Shown here piece by piece: positions 40,160 through 46,437 of a stretch of 46,437 bases of DNA (positions are counted from its first letter, which is position 1; every line of letters begins with the position of its first letter). The position numbers were made by a program, and so were the translations under genes. The notes under the pieces are model-generated. The model was not told the DNA's origin and ran no database searches. It saw only the letters and a program-made list of their open reading frames with translations. This DNA is from Clostridia bacterium (GTDB lineage: Bacteria > Bacillota > Clostridia > Oscillospirales > CAG-272), in NCBI GenBank assembly GCA_017412045.1, contig JAFQOX010000119.1, positions 1 to 46,437 of the forward strand, given 5' to 3'.

Positions 40160-41041
40160 ATGAAAATCGCTCGCACAGTACTGACACTTGCACTGGTACT
40201 CTGTATTTTTGTAAGCGCTGTCGGCTGTTCCTTTATCAACGTAACGCCTTCAGCGGAATTGGAACAAAAAATCTACGATTATTTGCAGGGAAAATACCCC
40301 GGTCTGGAATTTGAGATCAAAAGCTATACGCGCGACATCTATACCAGTGGAAAATACGTGTTTAAAGTGTTCTGCGTAACGACGGGAATTCATTTTCTCG
40401 TTTATCAATCCTCTTTTTTAACGACGGACAGCTATACCGTTACATACGCCAATCTCGCCATGGAGGAAATGCTCGTCGGCGTTCTGGGAGAAACCATTAT
40501 GTCCGATCATGCAAAATCCCTGCAATGGCTGGATACCTATGCTGACGACGCTACGGGATACCGTTTCCGCGAGGTTGATCTTGCGACGGTCCCCGATTCC
40601 GCCGTGGGACTCGAAAGCATCTACAGAATTACCATGTACGCGCAGACGACCGAAGAGGCTTTGCATTCCCTCAGAGCCATCACCGAAAAGCTGGACGAAT
40701 CGGGAATTCACTGCAACAGCATTAGCTTTGAGTGGGTACAGAATGATTACACCATCATTTTCACGACCGATACGTGCACCATCAACGATTCCTCCGACGA
40801 GGCTATCACAAAATTCATCGACTATATTGACGGTGCCACGCAAACCGACGATCTCGTCAATATCTCCTTCGTTTCCCGTGTCAAACGCGTAACATTCTCC
40901 ACAAAGGATCTGGTTCCCGGAACGTTCGTTCCCGGCTTCAATGAAGATGGCTCCGAAAACGGCGGTACACATAATATACATAATCCCGAGGACAATCCGG
41001 GACTGAACAAGCCGGAGTCCGACAAAAACGACACGCATTAA
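40160..41041 (+). CDS. Lipoprotein of unknown function
   Basis: Signal peptide with lipobox AVGC (Cys23), so membrane-anchored outside. The mature ~270 residues alternate helices and strands with no family I recognise; the C-terminus is a polar, Asn/Asp/Gly-rich tail. RBS GAAAGG lies at 40143-40148. It follows pcp closely and ends at a strong terminator. Confidence 0.8.
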   Translation: MKIARTVLTLALVLCIFVSAVGCSFINVTPSAELEQKIYDYLQGKYPGLEFEIKSYTRDIYTSGKYVFKVFCVTTGIHFLVYQSSFLTTDSYTVTYANLAMEEMLVGVLGETIMSDHAKSLQWLDTYADDATGYRFREVDLATVPDSAVGLESIYRITMYAQTTEEALHSLRAITEKLDESGIHCNSISFEWVQNDYTIIFTTDTCTINDSSDEAITKFIDYIDGATQTDDLVNISFVSRVKRVTFSTKDLVPGTFVPGFNEDGSENGGTHNIHNPEDNPGLNKPESDKNDTH

Positions 41042-41059
41042 AACAAATGGAAGCAAAAC

Positions 41060-41106
41060 AAAAACATCGGTATACCGAGATCCGGCGTACCGATGTTTTT
41101 ATTTTG
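41060..41106. terminator. Bidirectional terminator
   Basis: AAAAACATCGGTA and TACCGATGTTTTT form a 13 bp stem between the converging lipoprotein and GH78 genes. Confidence 0.88.
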
Positions 41107-41131
41107 TCTTTTTATCTATCCATCTCCATTT

Positions 41132-43255
41132 TCAACGCTGCGAAAAATGCAATACCGTTTCTTCGTTTGCCTTCAAGTCAAGCGCCGTATCACGGTATCG
41201 GAAGCGCACGGGGACGTCCGCTCGTACGGTAAATGACTCTCCCGCTTCCGAAACCGTTCTTTGCACGAAAATCCTTCCGTACTTCGTCTCCATCTCCGCG
41301 TCCAATTCGATCGGAGCGGAAAGCGCCGCAGGCGCAACGACCAAGGAATCACCTCGGTCATCCACACCGAGAGCATAAGAAAAAACGTAACGAAGCGGCG
41401 CACCGAACATATGGTGATTGTGGGATTTGATTCCGCTCCAATATTCACACAGCGAGGTCTCTCCGCGTCGGAGCCACGCGCCGAAGGAGTTTTCCTTTTC
41501 CGAGGTCAGAAGTTTCATCGCCGTATCGCCGTAGCCGTGGTGAAAAAGCACGCGGATCAGAATGTCCGTTCCGAAAATACCCGTATCGAACGCGCCGAGC
41601 CGCTCGTATTTATCAGCGATGGCGCGGAGCAGCTCACCGTCGGCGAGTCCGATATCCGCGGCGAACGCGTCCGCGCCCTGAATACCGCCGCAATAGGTAC
41701 GCGCCGCCGGATCGTAATAACGTTCTTTCAGACGTTCTTTGTACGCGTCGGATTTTTCTTTCCAAGGCGCGTTTCCATCACCCAGCGCCTCCGCGATCTC
41801 CGTCATATCATCCAGACATTTGATCAGAAAATACGTATTGACGAAGGGCTCGGGAATCGTAACCTTGTCGGGCGTGCACCAATCCCCCAGACACCAACCG
41901 CGTTCTTCCTCGCGCACCACGAGCCCGTTCTCACAACGGGATTCCATATAGGAAATGTATTTTTTCATATTCGGATAATACCGGCGCCAAAGATCCGTTC
42001 GGTCATGATGCAATCCGAGCATATAGGGAACGATGACGATCGCGCCGCCCCAACCGCCGGGACCGCCGCCTCCTCCCGCAAAGGGTGCCGTATGCTGTAC
42101 GTGACCAGAATCGGGGTCCTGTCCGTCGGCGATATCACGGAGCCACTTTTCATAAAATTTTTCGGAATCAAGGACCGTCAGCGCCAGATCCGCCGTCAGC
42201 TGACCGTCGCCCGTATAGCCGAGCTTTTCCCGGTGGGGACAGTCGGTGATCACGCCGGCGTGCATATTGGAATAGAGACTCTGCACGGAAGCGCGGAACA
42301 AAAAATTCAGAACCGCGTTGTCCGAATGAAACCGCACGCGCAGGGGCATATCGCTGTGGATCTCGCATACCCATACGTCCTCGGCGTTGCCGATGATTTC
42401 AAAATAACGAAATCCGTGAAAAACGAATTTCGGCATACAGATATGCGCGTTTCCGTCGCTGATATAGGTCTCGCTCTGGAGAATCTGTCCTGCCGAAGCC
42501 GTCAGCAAACGGTAAGAGCCGTCGATCATTTCCGCATGATTCACGACCGTCTTTTCACCGCGCGCCGCTCTCTGCGTAAAGGATACCGCGCCTGCAAGAT
42601 TGACGCCCGCATCGTATACGGTCCGCGCGCCGTCGCGAAAAACAACGGTCGGTCTGATCCTGCGAGCGATCCTGTCGTGAGGCGCGTCGCTTTCGCAGAG
42701 CTCGCCGAGATGCCTTGTCACGAGCGCGACGGGCTTTTCCGCAAGATCGACGTGACGGAAATCGTGCGTTTCCCCCGTATAAAGATTGCCCCAAACGATC
42801 GTGGATTCCCTCCAGGTCATCGTTTCATCGGAAAGATATTCCTTTCCGTCCGCAGTCAGCGAAAAAGCAAGGATCGGACAGCCGTAGGTCCGTTCGCCCT
42901 CGCCGTTGCAAACATCCTGACAGTAATAACCGCCGCCCAGCCAGACCTCTATGAGATTTTCCCCGCAGGTCAGATACCCGTCCAGCGCGTACCGACAATA
43001 GTACACGCGGTGGGAAAAGGTATCGCGAATCGGGTAATGGAGCGTGGAGAGATCCCGCTTTCCGTAATCCGAGACGGGAGGCACCAGCACGTCATCGGAA
43101 ACCTTTTTTCCGTTGATATACAGTTCAAAAAAGCCGAGTCCCGAAATTTCGATTTCGCTTTGCTCCGGAGAATCCACGTTTATTTTTTTCATGAAGATCG
43201 GAGATGCGCAGGCGGAATCGGAGGCGCAGACAAATTTCGCTTGATGAATACTCAT
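41132..43255 (-). CDS. GH78 alpha-L-rhamnosidase
   Basis: A 707 aa glycoside hydrolase. N-terminal beta domains include ELYINGKKVSDDVL (about 45-58) and WLGGGYY; the (alpha/alpha)6 catalytic domain has the family hallmark TDCPHREKLGYTGDGQ near 345-360, and later GAWLRRGETSLCEYW and SHNHHMFGAP. It removes terminal alpha-L-rhamnose from plant glycosides or bacterial polysaccharides. It lacks a signal peptide, so it should act inside the cell on imported substrates. It is a single gene with its own promoter (43292-43320); no transporter lies beside it. Confidence 0.92.
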   Translation of the reverse strand: MSIHQAKFVCASDSACASPIFMKKINVDSPEQSEIEISGLGFFELYINGKKVSDDVLVPPVSDYGKRDLSTLHYPIRDTFSHRVYYCRYALDGYLTCGENLIEVWLGGGYYCQDVCNGEGERTYGCPILAFSLTADGKEYLSDETMTWRESTIVWGNLYTGETHDFRHVDLAEKPVALVTRHLGELCESDAPHDRIARRIRPTVVFRDGARTVYDAGVNLAGAVSFTQRAARGEKTVVNHAEMIDGSYRLLTASAGQILQSETYISDGNAHICMPKFVFHGFRYFEIIGNAEDVWVCEIHSDMPLRVRFHSDNAVLNFLFRASVQSLYSNMHAGVITDCPHREKLGYTGDGQLTADLALTVLDSEKFYEKWLRDIADGQDPDSGHVQHTAPFAGGGGGPGGWGGAIVIVPYMLGLHHDRTDLWRRYYPNMKKYISYMESRCENGLVVREEERGWCLGDWCTPDKVTIPEPFVNTYFLIKCLDDMTEIAEALGDGNAPWKEKSDAYKERLKERYYDPAARTYCGGIQGADAFAADIGLADGELLRAIADKYERLGAFDTGIFGTDILIRVLFHHGYGDTAMKLLTSEKENSFGAWLRRGETSLCEYWSGIKSHNHHMFGAPLRYVFSYALGVDDRGDSLVVAPAALSAPIELDAEMETKYGRIFVQRTVSEAGESFTVRADVPVRFRYRDTALDLKANEETVLHFSQR

Positions 43256-43291
43256 AAGAACATTCCTTTCCGTATATTTTTATACTTTTGT

Positions 43292-43320
43292 ATTGTATCA
43301 CATATTTTCCGCAATGTAAA
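43292..43320 (-). promoter_or_regulatory. SigA-type promoter for GH78 gene
   Basis: On the minus strand TTTACA (43315-43320) and TACAAT (43292-43297), spacer 17 bp, 37 bp upstream of the start. Confidence 0.75.
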
Positions 43321-43449
43321 TAGCTTTTCGATTTCCGTTCGGGATCCGATATAGCCCCGTATTTTTTCCTTCCGTAGAAAAACGTTGCGCCACGCGTATG
43401 GATTTGACGAAAAAATTTGATCGCTGAATTATTTGTATACAAAATTCGA

Positions 43450-43478
43450 TTTACAAAAAAAGAATTTTATGCTATACT
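43450..43478 (+). promoter_or_regulatory. SigA-type promoter for nfeD-SPFH pair
   Basis: TTTACA (43450-43455) and TATACT (43473-43478), spacer 17 bp, about 40 bp upstream of the NfeD start. Confidence 0.75.
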
Positions 43479-43519
43479 GTAATTGAAATTCAACCGGAAT
43501 TTCGGAAAGGATGGTTTCT

Positions 43520-43963
43520 TTGGAAGGAATGGTTTTCGTATGGCTTTTCGTGATCGTCGCGGCGATCTTGGTGGAAGCCTCTACGGTATCGCTGGTTTCG
43601 ATCTGGTTCGTGCCGTCTGCGTGCATCGCCATGATCCTAGCGCTTTGCGGTGTCAAGCTGTGGATACAGCTTACCGTATTTTTCGTCGTTTTTATTTTGC
43701 TCATGCTCATTCTGAAGCCCATATTCAAGAAAAATATCGGACTGAAGATCGTACCGACCAACGCAGATGCCCTCATCGGTATGCAAGCCGTCGTGATCGA
43801 GCCCATTGACAATTTACACGCGAAGGGGCAGGTCAGGGTGCGCGGTCAGGTCTGGACGGCGCGTTCCGCCGACGGGGACGTGACCTTTGAAGAAGGGCAA
43901 ACGGTCAATATCGTTAAAATTGAAGGCGTGAAGCTGATTTGCAGTCAGCCTTCGAAAACATAA
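43520..43963 (+). CDS. NfeD-family membrane protein
   Basis: A short NfeD (NfeD1b-type) protein of ~147 aa: two hydrophobic segments at about residues 4-20 and 24-62 of the longer frame, then an OB-fold domain (ALIGMQAVVIEPIDN, GQVRVRGQVWTARSADG, VNIVKIEGVKL). It works with stomatin/SPFH proteins in membrane microdomains; such a gene follows 26 bp on. Start choice: TTG 43520 has GAAAGGA at a proper distance; ATG 43511 overlaps that site and ATG 43529 has one directly attached. Confidence 0.88.
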   Translation: MEGMVFVWLFVIVAAILVEASTVSLVSIWFVPSACIAMILALCGVKLWIQLTVFFVVFILLMLILKPIFKKNIGLKIVPTNADALIGMQAVVIEPIDNLHAKGQVRVRGQVWTARSADGDVTFEEGQTVNIVKIEGVKLICSQPSKT

Positions 43964-43989
43964 CGCAATGACAGAAAGGAAATTTGATT

Positions 43990-44916
43990 ATGGATCCCAT
44001 CATTATCGTTTTACTCGTATTGGCACTCGTCATTATTGTCACCGTCATTTCCTGCATCAACATCGTTCCGCAGGCGCGCGCTTACGTCATTGAAAGATTG
44101 GGCGCGTATCACACCACGTGGAATACGGGCTTTCATCTGAAATGGCCCTTTATCGACAAGGTCGCGAAAAAGGTGACCCTGATGGAGCAGGTAGCAGACT
44201 TTCCGCCCCAGCCGGTCATCACCAAGGATAACGTCAAAATGCAGATCGACACCGTTATCTTCTTCCAGATCACGGACTGCAAGCTCTATACCTATGGCGT
44301 GGAATCCCCGATGTCCGCAATCGAAAATCTGACGGCAACCACGCTCCGTAATATCATCGGTGAGCTGGAGCTCGACAGCACGCTGACCTCCCGTGATATC
44401 ATCAATACCAAGATGCGCTCGATTCTTGACGAGGCAACCGACCCCTGGGGCATCAAGGTCAACCGTGTCGAGCTGAAAAACATCATGCCTCCCCGCGAGA
44501 TTCAGGATGCGATGGAAAAGCAGATGAAGGCAGAGCGCGAACGCCGCGAGCAGATTCTCCGCGCAGAGGGCGAAAAGAATTCCACGATCCTCGTTGCGGA
44601 GGGCCGCAAACAGGCGATGATTCTGGACGCAGAGGCGCAGAAGCAAAAGCAGATCCTTCTTGCGGAAGCGCAGAAAGAAGCCCGTATCCGCGAGGCGGAG
44701 GGCGAAGCGGAAGCGATCCTCAAGGTTCAGGAGGCAACCGCCGCAGGTATCCGACTGATCAACGATGCCGCTCCCTCTGACAAGGTCATCGCGATCAAGA
44801 GTCTGGAAGCCTTTGAAAAAGCCGCAGACGGTCAGGCAACCAAGATCATCATCCCCAGCGAGATCCAGTCTCTTGCCGGACTCGCAACCAGCCTGAAGGA
44901 GCTGACGCAGGAGTAA
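43990..44916 (+). CDS. SPFH/stomatin-like membrane protein (QmcA type)
   Basis: A 308 aa protein: an N-terminal membrane segment (about 4-24), the SPFH domain (INIVPQARAYVIERLGAYH, TKDNVKMQIDTVIFFQI, LRNIIGELELDSTLTSRD in parts) to ~190, then a long coiled coil rich in Ala/Glu/Lys (repeated EAxxQKQ units, ~190-250) for oligomerisation. It forms ring assemblies in membrane microdomains with NfeD, encoded just upstream. ATG 43990 is preceded by GAAAGGA. Operon ends at a strong terminator. Confidence 0.95.
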   Translation: MDPIIIVLLVLALVIIVTVISCINIVPQARAYVIERLGAYHTTWNTGFHLKWPFIDKVAKKVTLMEQVADFPPQPVITKDNVKMQIDTVIFFQITDCKLYTYGVESPMSAIENLTATTLRNIIGELELDSTLTSRDIINTKMRSILDEATDPWGIKVNRVELKNIMPPREIQDAMEKQMKAERERREQILRAEGEKNSTILVAEGRKQAMILDAEAQKQKQILLAEAQKEARIREAEGEAEAILKVQEATAAGIRLINDAAPSDKVIAIKSLEAFEKAADGQATKIIIPSEIQSLAGLATSLKELTQE

Positions 44917-44936
44917 ACGAACGTCTGAACAAGTGA

Positions 44937-44983
44937 TAAAAACAGCGCAAGAACGGTCATTTTTCGTTCTTGCGCTGTTTTAT
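44937..44983. terminator. Bidirectional terminator
   Basis: AAAACAGCGCAAGAACG (44939-44955) and CGTTCTTGCGCTGTTTT (44965-44981) form a perfect 17 bp stem between converging genes. Confidence 0.93.
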
Positions 44984-44990
44984 TTTCGTC

Positions 44991-45962
44991 TTATCGTTTT
45001 TTCAGACGGCGGTAAGCATCGCCGAAGGCTTTGATATCCGGATTGCCGTGAAGCGCGGCGTAATCCGCGCCGAGATAGCAGGCAAAGCAGGATATATCAC
45101 GGAATCCGAGATCGCTGTAATAATCGAAGTCCGCGTGAATGACCTTTTCGTCTGCAACGAAGGGCTTGGGCGGCTTTTTCCAATCGGAGAAAAGCGAATT
45201 ATCCAGCCAATAATCCAGAACCTTGGCATTTTTCGCGCCGAACGTTTGGAGAAGCTCCCGGATATAGAGGCTCTGACTGATGTTTTTTTCATTTCCCGCC
45301 TGCGAAAGCGGTGTATGATGGTCGCGGTCAATCGGCGCGTATTCCAGAAAAATACCTTCGTCGGGCTTGATCCTGCGGGGAGGTGTCAGCGTGCTGTAAT
45401 ACGCCAGATAGGCAAGCGTGGCTTCAGGGTCGGTCTTTCTCAATTCCCGCAGAATGCGGTTCATGACGATCATCTGCTGATCCGAGGAAGAATATTCCGC
45501 GCAGTGCGGGCAGTGGCAAAAGGCATCGTGCGCGTCGTCAAGCCAGAAGAAATAGCGGTGCGTGGAGCGGTAAAGTCTGCTTGCCGCCTCCGCCGCGCGT
45601 CCCGCGATGAAATCCAACGCTTCCTCGTTGGAGGCACAGCAGTTCATATCGCGTACACGCGCGCCGTTTTCATCCATACGGAACCATTCGGGATGCTTCT
45701 CAAATTCCCGCGCGGGCAAAAAATAGCGCGCCGCGTGCATTTCATACTCGATGGCAAGTCCCTTTTCGGCGGCTTCGTCCAGCAAAAGGCGGTATTCGGG
45801 CGTTTCCAGACGGTCAAGCATGAGCTTCATCGTCATGGGCGCGCGCACGCCTCCCACCGGATGAAGGGCGAGCGTAGGAATCCCCAGTTCAGCGCAACGG
45901 TCAATCCACTCACGGCTCAATTCCTCGGGGTGGATCAATAAAGAGGCTGTGTTAAGCTTCAT
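44991..45962 (-). CDS. DUF4838 protein (glycosidase-like)
   Basis: A 323 aa cytosolic protein with the DUF4838 pattern: FFWLDDAHDAFCHCPHCAEYS (core CHCPHC), SSDQQMIVMNRI, LAYLAYYSTLTPP and IFLEYAPIDRDH. The fold around it resembles TIM-barrel glycosidases related to alpha-glucuronidases; no member activity is known to me for this form. The two-Cys motif may bind a metal. It has no signal peptide. A good promoter lies at 46004-46032. Together with GH78 and GH92 it fits a glycan-degrading lifestyle. Confidence 0.8.
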   Translation of the reverse strand: MKLNTASLLIHPEELSREWIDRCAELGIPTLALHPVGGVRAPMTMKLMLDRLETPEYRLLLDEAAEKGLAIEYEMHAARYFLPAREFEKHPEWFRMDENGARVRDMNCCASNEEALDFIAGRAAEAASRLYRSTHRYFFWLDDAHDAFCHCPHCAEYSSSDQQMIVMNRILRELRKTDPEATLAYLAYYSTLTPPRRIKPDEGIFLEYAPIDRDHHTPLSQAGNEKNISQSLYIRELLQTFGAKNAKVLDYWLDNSLFSDWKKPPKPFVADEKVIHADFDYYSDLGFRDISCFACYLGADYAALHGNPDIKAFGDAYRRLKKR

Positions 45963-46003
45963 AATAAAAAAACCTTTCCGTTAAAAATATATTTGATACC
46001 ATT

Positions 46004-46032
46004 ATTATATTCTAAATACTTCTGAATTTCAA
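46004..46032 (-). promoter_or_regulatory. SigA-type promoter for DUF4838 gene
   Basis: On the minus strand TTGAAA (46027-46032) and TATAAT (46004-46009), spacer 17 bp, 42 bp upstream of the start. Confidence 0.8.
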
Positions 46033-46054
46033 GATTACCTTGAAAAAAGAACAC

Positions 46055-46137
46055 GGCAACAGCATTTACTTTTTTATTTTAATATGATTTTTTATCGAAT
46101 ATGAAAAAGATAAGATTTTTCATATTCAAAAATCTTA
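46055..46137 (-). repeat. AT-rich palindromic element, copy B
   Basis: Minus-strand copy of the element at 17451-17533. Its inverted repeat is perfect here: GAATATGAAAAA (46097-46108) with TTTTTCATATTC (46116-46127). It ends AAAAAAGTAAATGCTGTTGCC, which is also seen at the left end of the window (122-148). Confidence 0.75.
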
Positions 46138-46199
46138 AAGCAAAACGCTTGCTTTTTCTTTGTCTGCCGACGGAGTTATTTTCATAAGTTTTTCCCTTT

Positions 46200-46400
46200 G
46201 ATAAGGGGAAACGGTCAACTTTTTCTTTGTTTGAAAGAAAAAGTTGCAAAAAGAAGCAAACCAACCTGCGGTTGGATCGCCGGTGCGTGCGGGAGCAAAG
46301 TACCGCGAATCCCGCCGGACTCTGCGCAAATGCACTCTGATTTGCAGTGCAAATCAGAGTACGATATTGCTTGCCGAAACCGCCGGCACGGTTTCGGACG
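46200..46400. repeat. Cluster of perfect short hairpins at right edge
   Basis: Four perfect inverted repeats in 200 bp: AACTTTTTCTTT / AAAGAAAAAGTT (46217-46245), CCAACC / GGTTGG (46261-46275), ACTCTGATTTGCA / TGCAAATCAGAGT (46334-46360), and CCGAAACCG / CGGTTTCGG (46374-46397). No convincing gene covers them; the short open frames lack ribosome-binding sites. The composition from 46250 on is GC-rich, unlike the AT-rich stretch to the left, so a junction lies near 46250. What continues beyond 46437 is not visible. Confidence 0.55.
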
Positions 46401-46437
46401 CCGTCGGCTATTCGGGGAGCTGCGTGCGTATGGAAGC

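Noticed and set aside
41261..43354. 697-codon plus-strand frame over the GH78 gene
   Set aside because: Shadow frame; the GH78 reading has a promoter, RBS and catalytic motifs.
46135..46335. Small minus-strand frame at the right end
   Set aside because: Crosses several perfect hairpins, has no RBS and no family pattern; probably non-coding.

Overview
The window reads as part of the chromosome of an anaerobic, low-to-mid G+C Bacillota, most likely an uncultured gut-type Clostridia. Reasons: strong GGAGG/GAAAGGA ribosome-binding sites, many SigA-type promoters with 16-18 bp spacers, lipobox lipoproteins, BspA-like leucine-rich repeats, rubrerythrin, HPr-family and MazF-family proteins, a SpoIID-like gene, and paired sigma/anti-sigma genes. 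Species cannot be fixed from this stretch. I see no rRNA, tRNA, CRISPR array, intact insertion sequence or prophage.

Layout. 1-6.1 kb (+): a P-loop ATPase, then a lipoprotein/glycosyltransferase pair and a large BspA-like lipoprotein, ending in two tandem copies of a ~100 bp repeat. 6.1-7.4 kb (-): DUF523 protein and an amidase lipoprotein. 7.7-11 kb (+): a second leucine-rich-repeat protein, ribF, a D-Ala-D-Ala carboxypeptidase homologue with degenerate motifs and a small membrane protein. 11.1-14.1 kb (-): an ECF sigma, anti-sigma and accessory operon with an ECF-like promoter, and a multi-spanning membrane protein. 14.3-17.3 kb (-): a two-gene TerB-domain / BrxD-like ATPase module. 17.6-21.3 kb (+): a PHP phosphoesterase and a GH92 mannosidase. 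21.3-31.6 kb (-): uvrC-rsmD-coaD-DUF2812, an HPr/Crh-like protein, two DUF4330 proteins, an O-antigen ligase/polymerase, murJ, trmD, rimM and rpsU. 31.8-34.3 kb (+): three genes for cytosolic-looking wall-binding proteins (a beta-rich protein, SpoIID plus peptidoglycan-binding repeats, and a peptidoglycan-binding protein). 34.6-36.2 kb (+): a sigma factor fused to a winged helix. 36.3-39.2 kb (-): rubrerythrin, a probable transposase scrap, mazF and a divergent enolase. 39.5-41 kb (+): pyroglutamyl peptidase and a lipoprotein. 41.1-43.3 kb (-): GH78 rhamnosidase. 43.5-44.9 kb (+): an NfeD / SPFH membrane pair. 45-46 kb (-): a DUF4838 protein. The right end is AT-rich and hairpin-rich non-coding DNA.

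The points I rate highest are: the TerB/BrxD-like module; a dispersed ~100 bp repeat present five times, always pointing with transcription and three times ending 21-32 bp before a start codon; the signal-less SpoIID/peptidoglycan-binding operon; the sigma-winged-helix fusion with a motif-rich leader; and several proteins whose family hallmark residue is lost (carboxypeptidase KTG, HPr His15, enolase SRG). All functions are from motif reading and memory of protein families; no database search was run.
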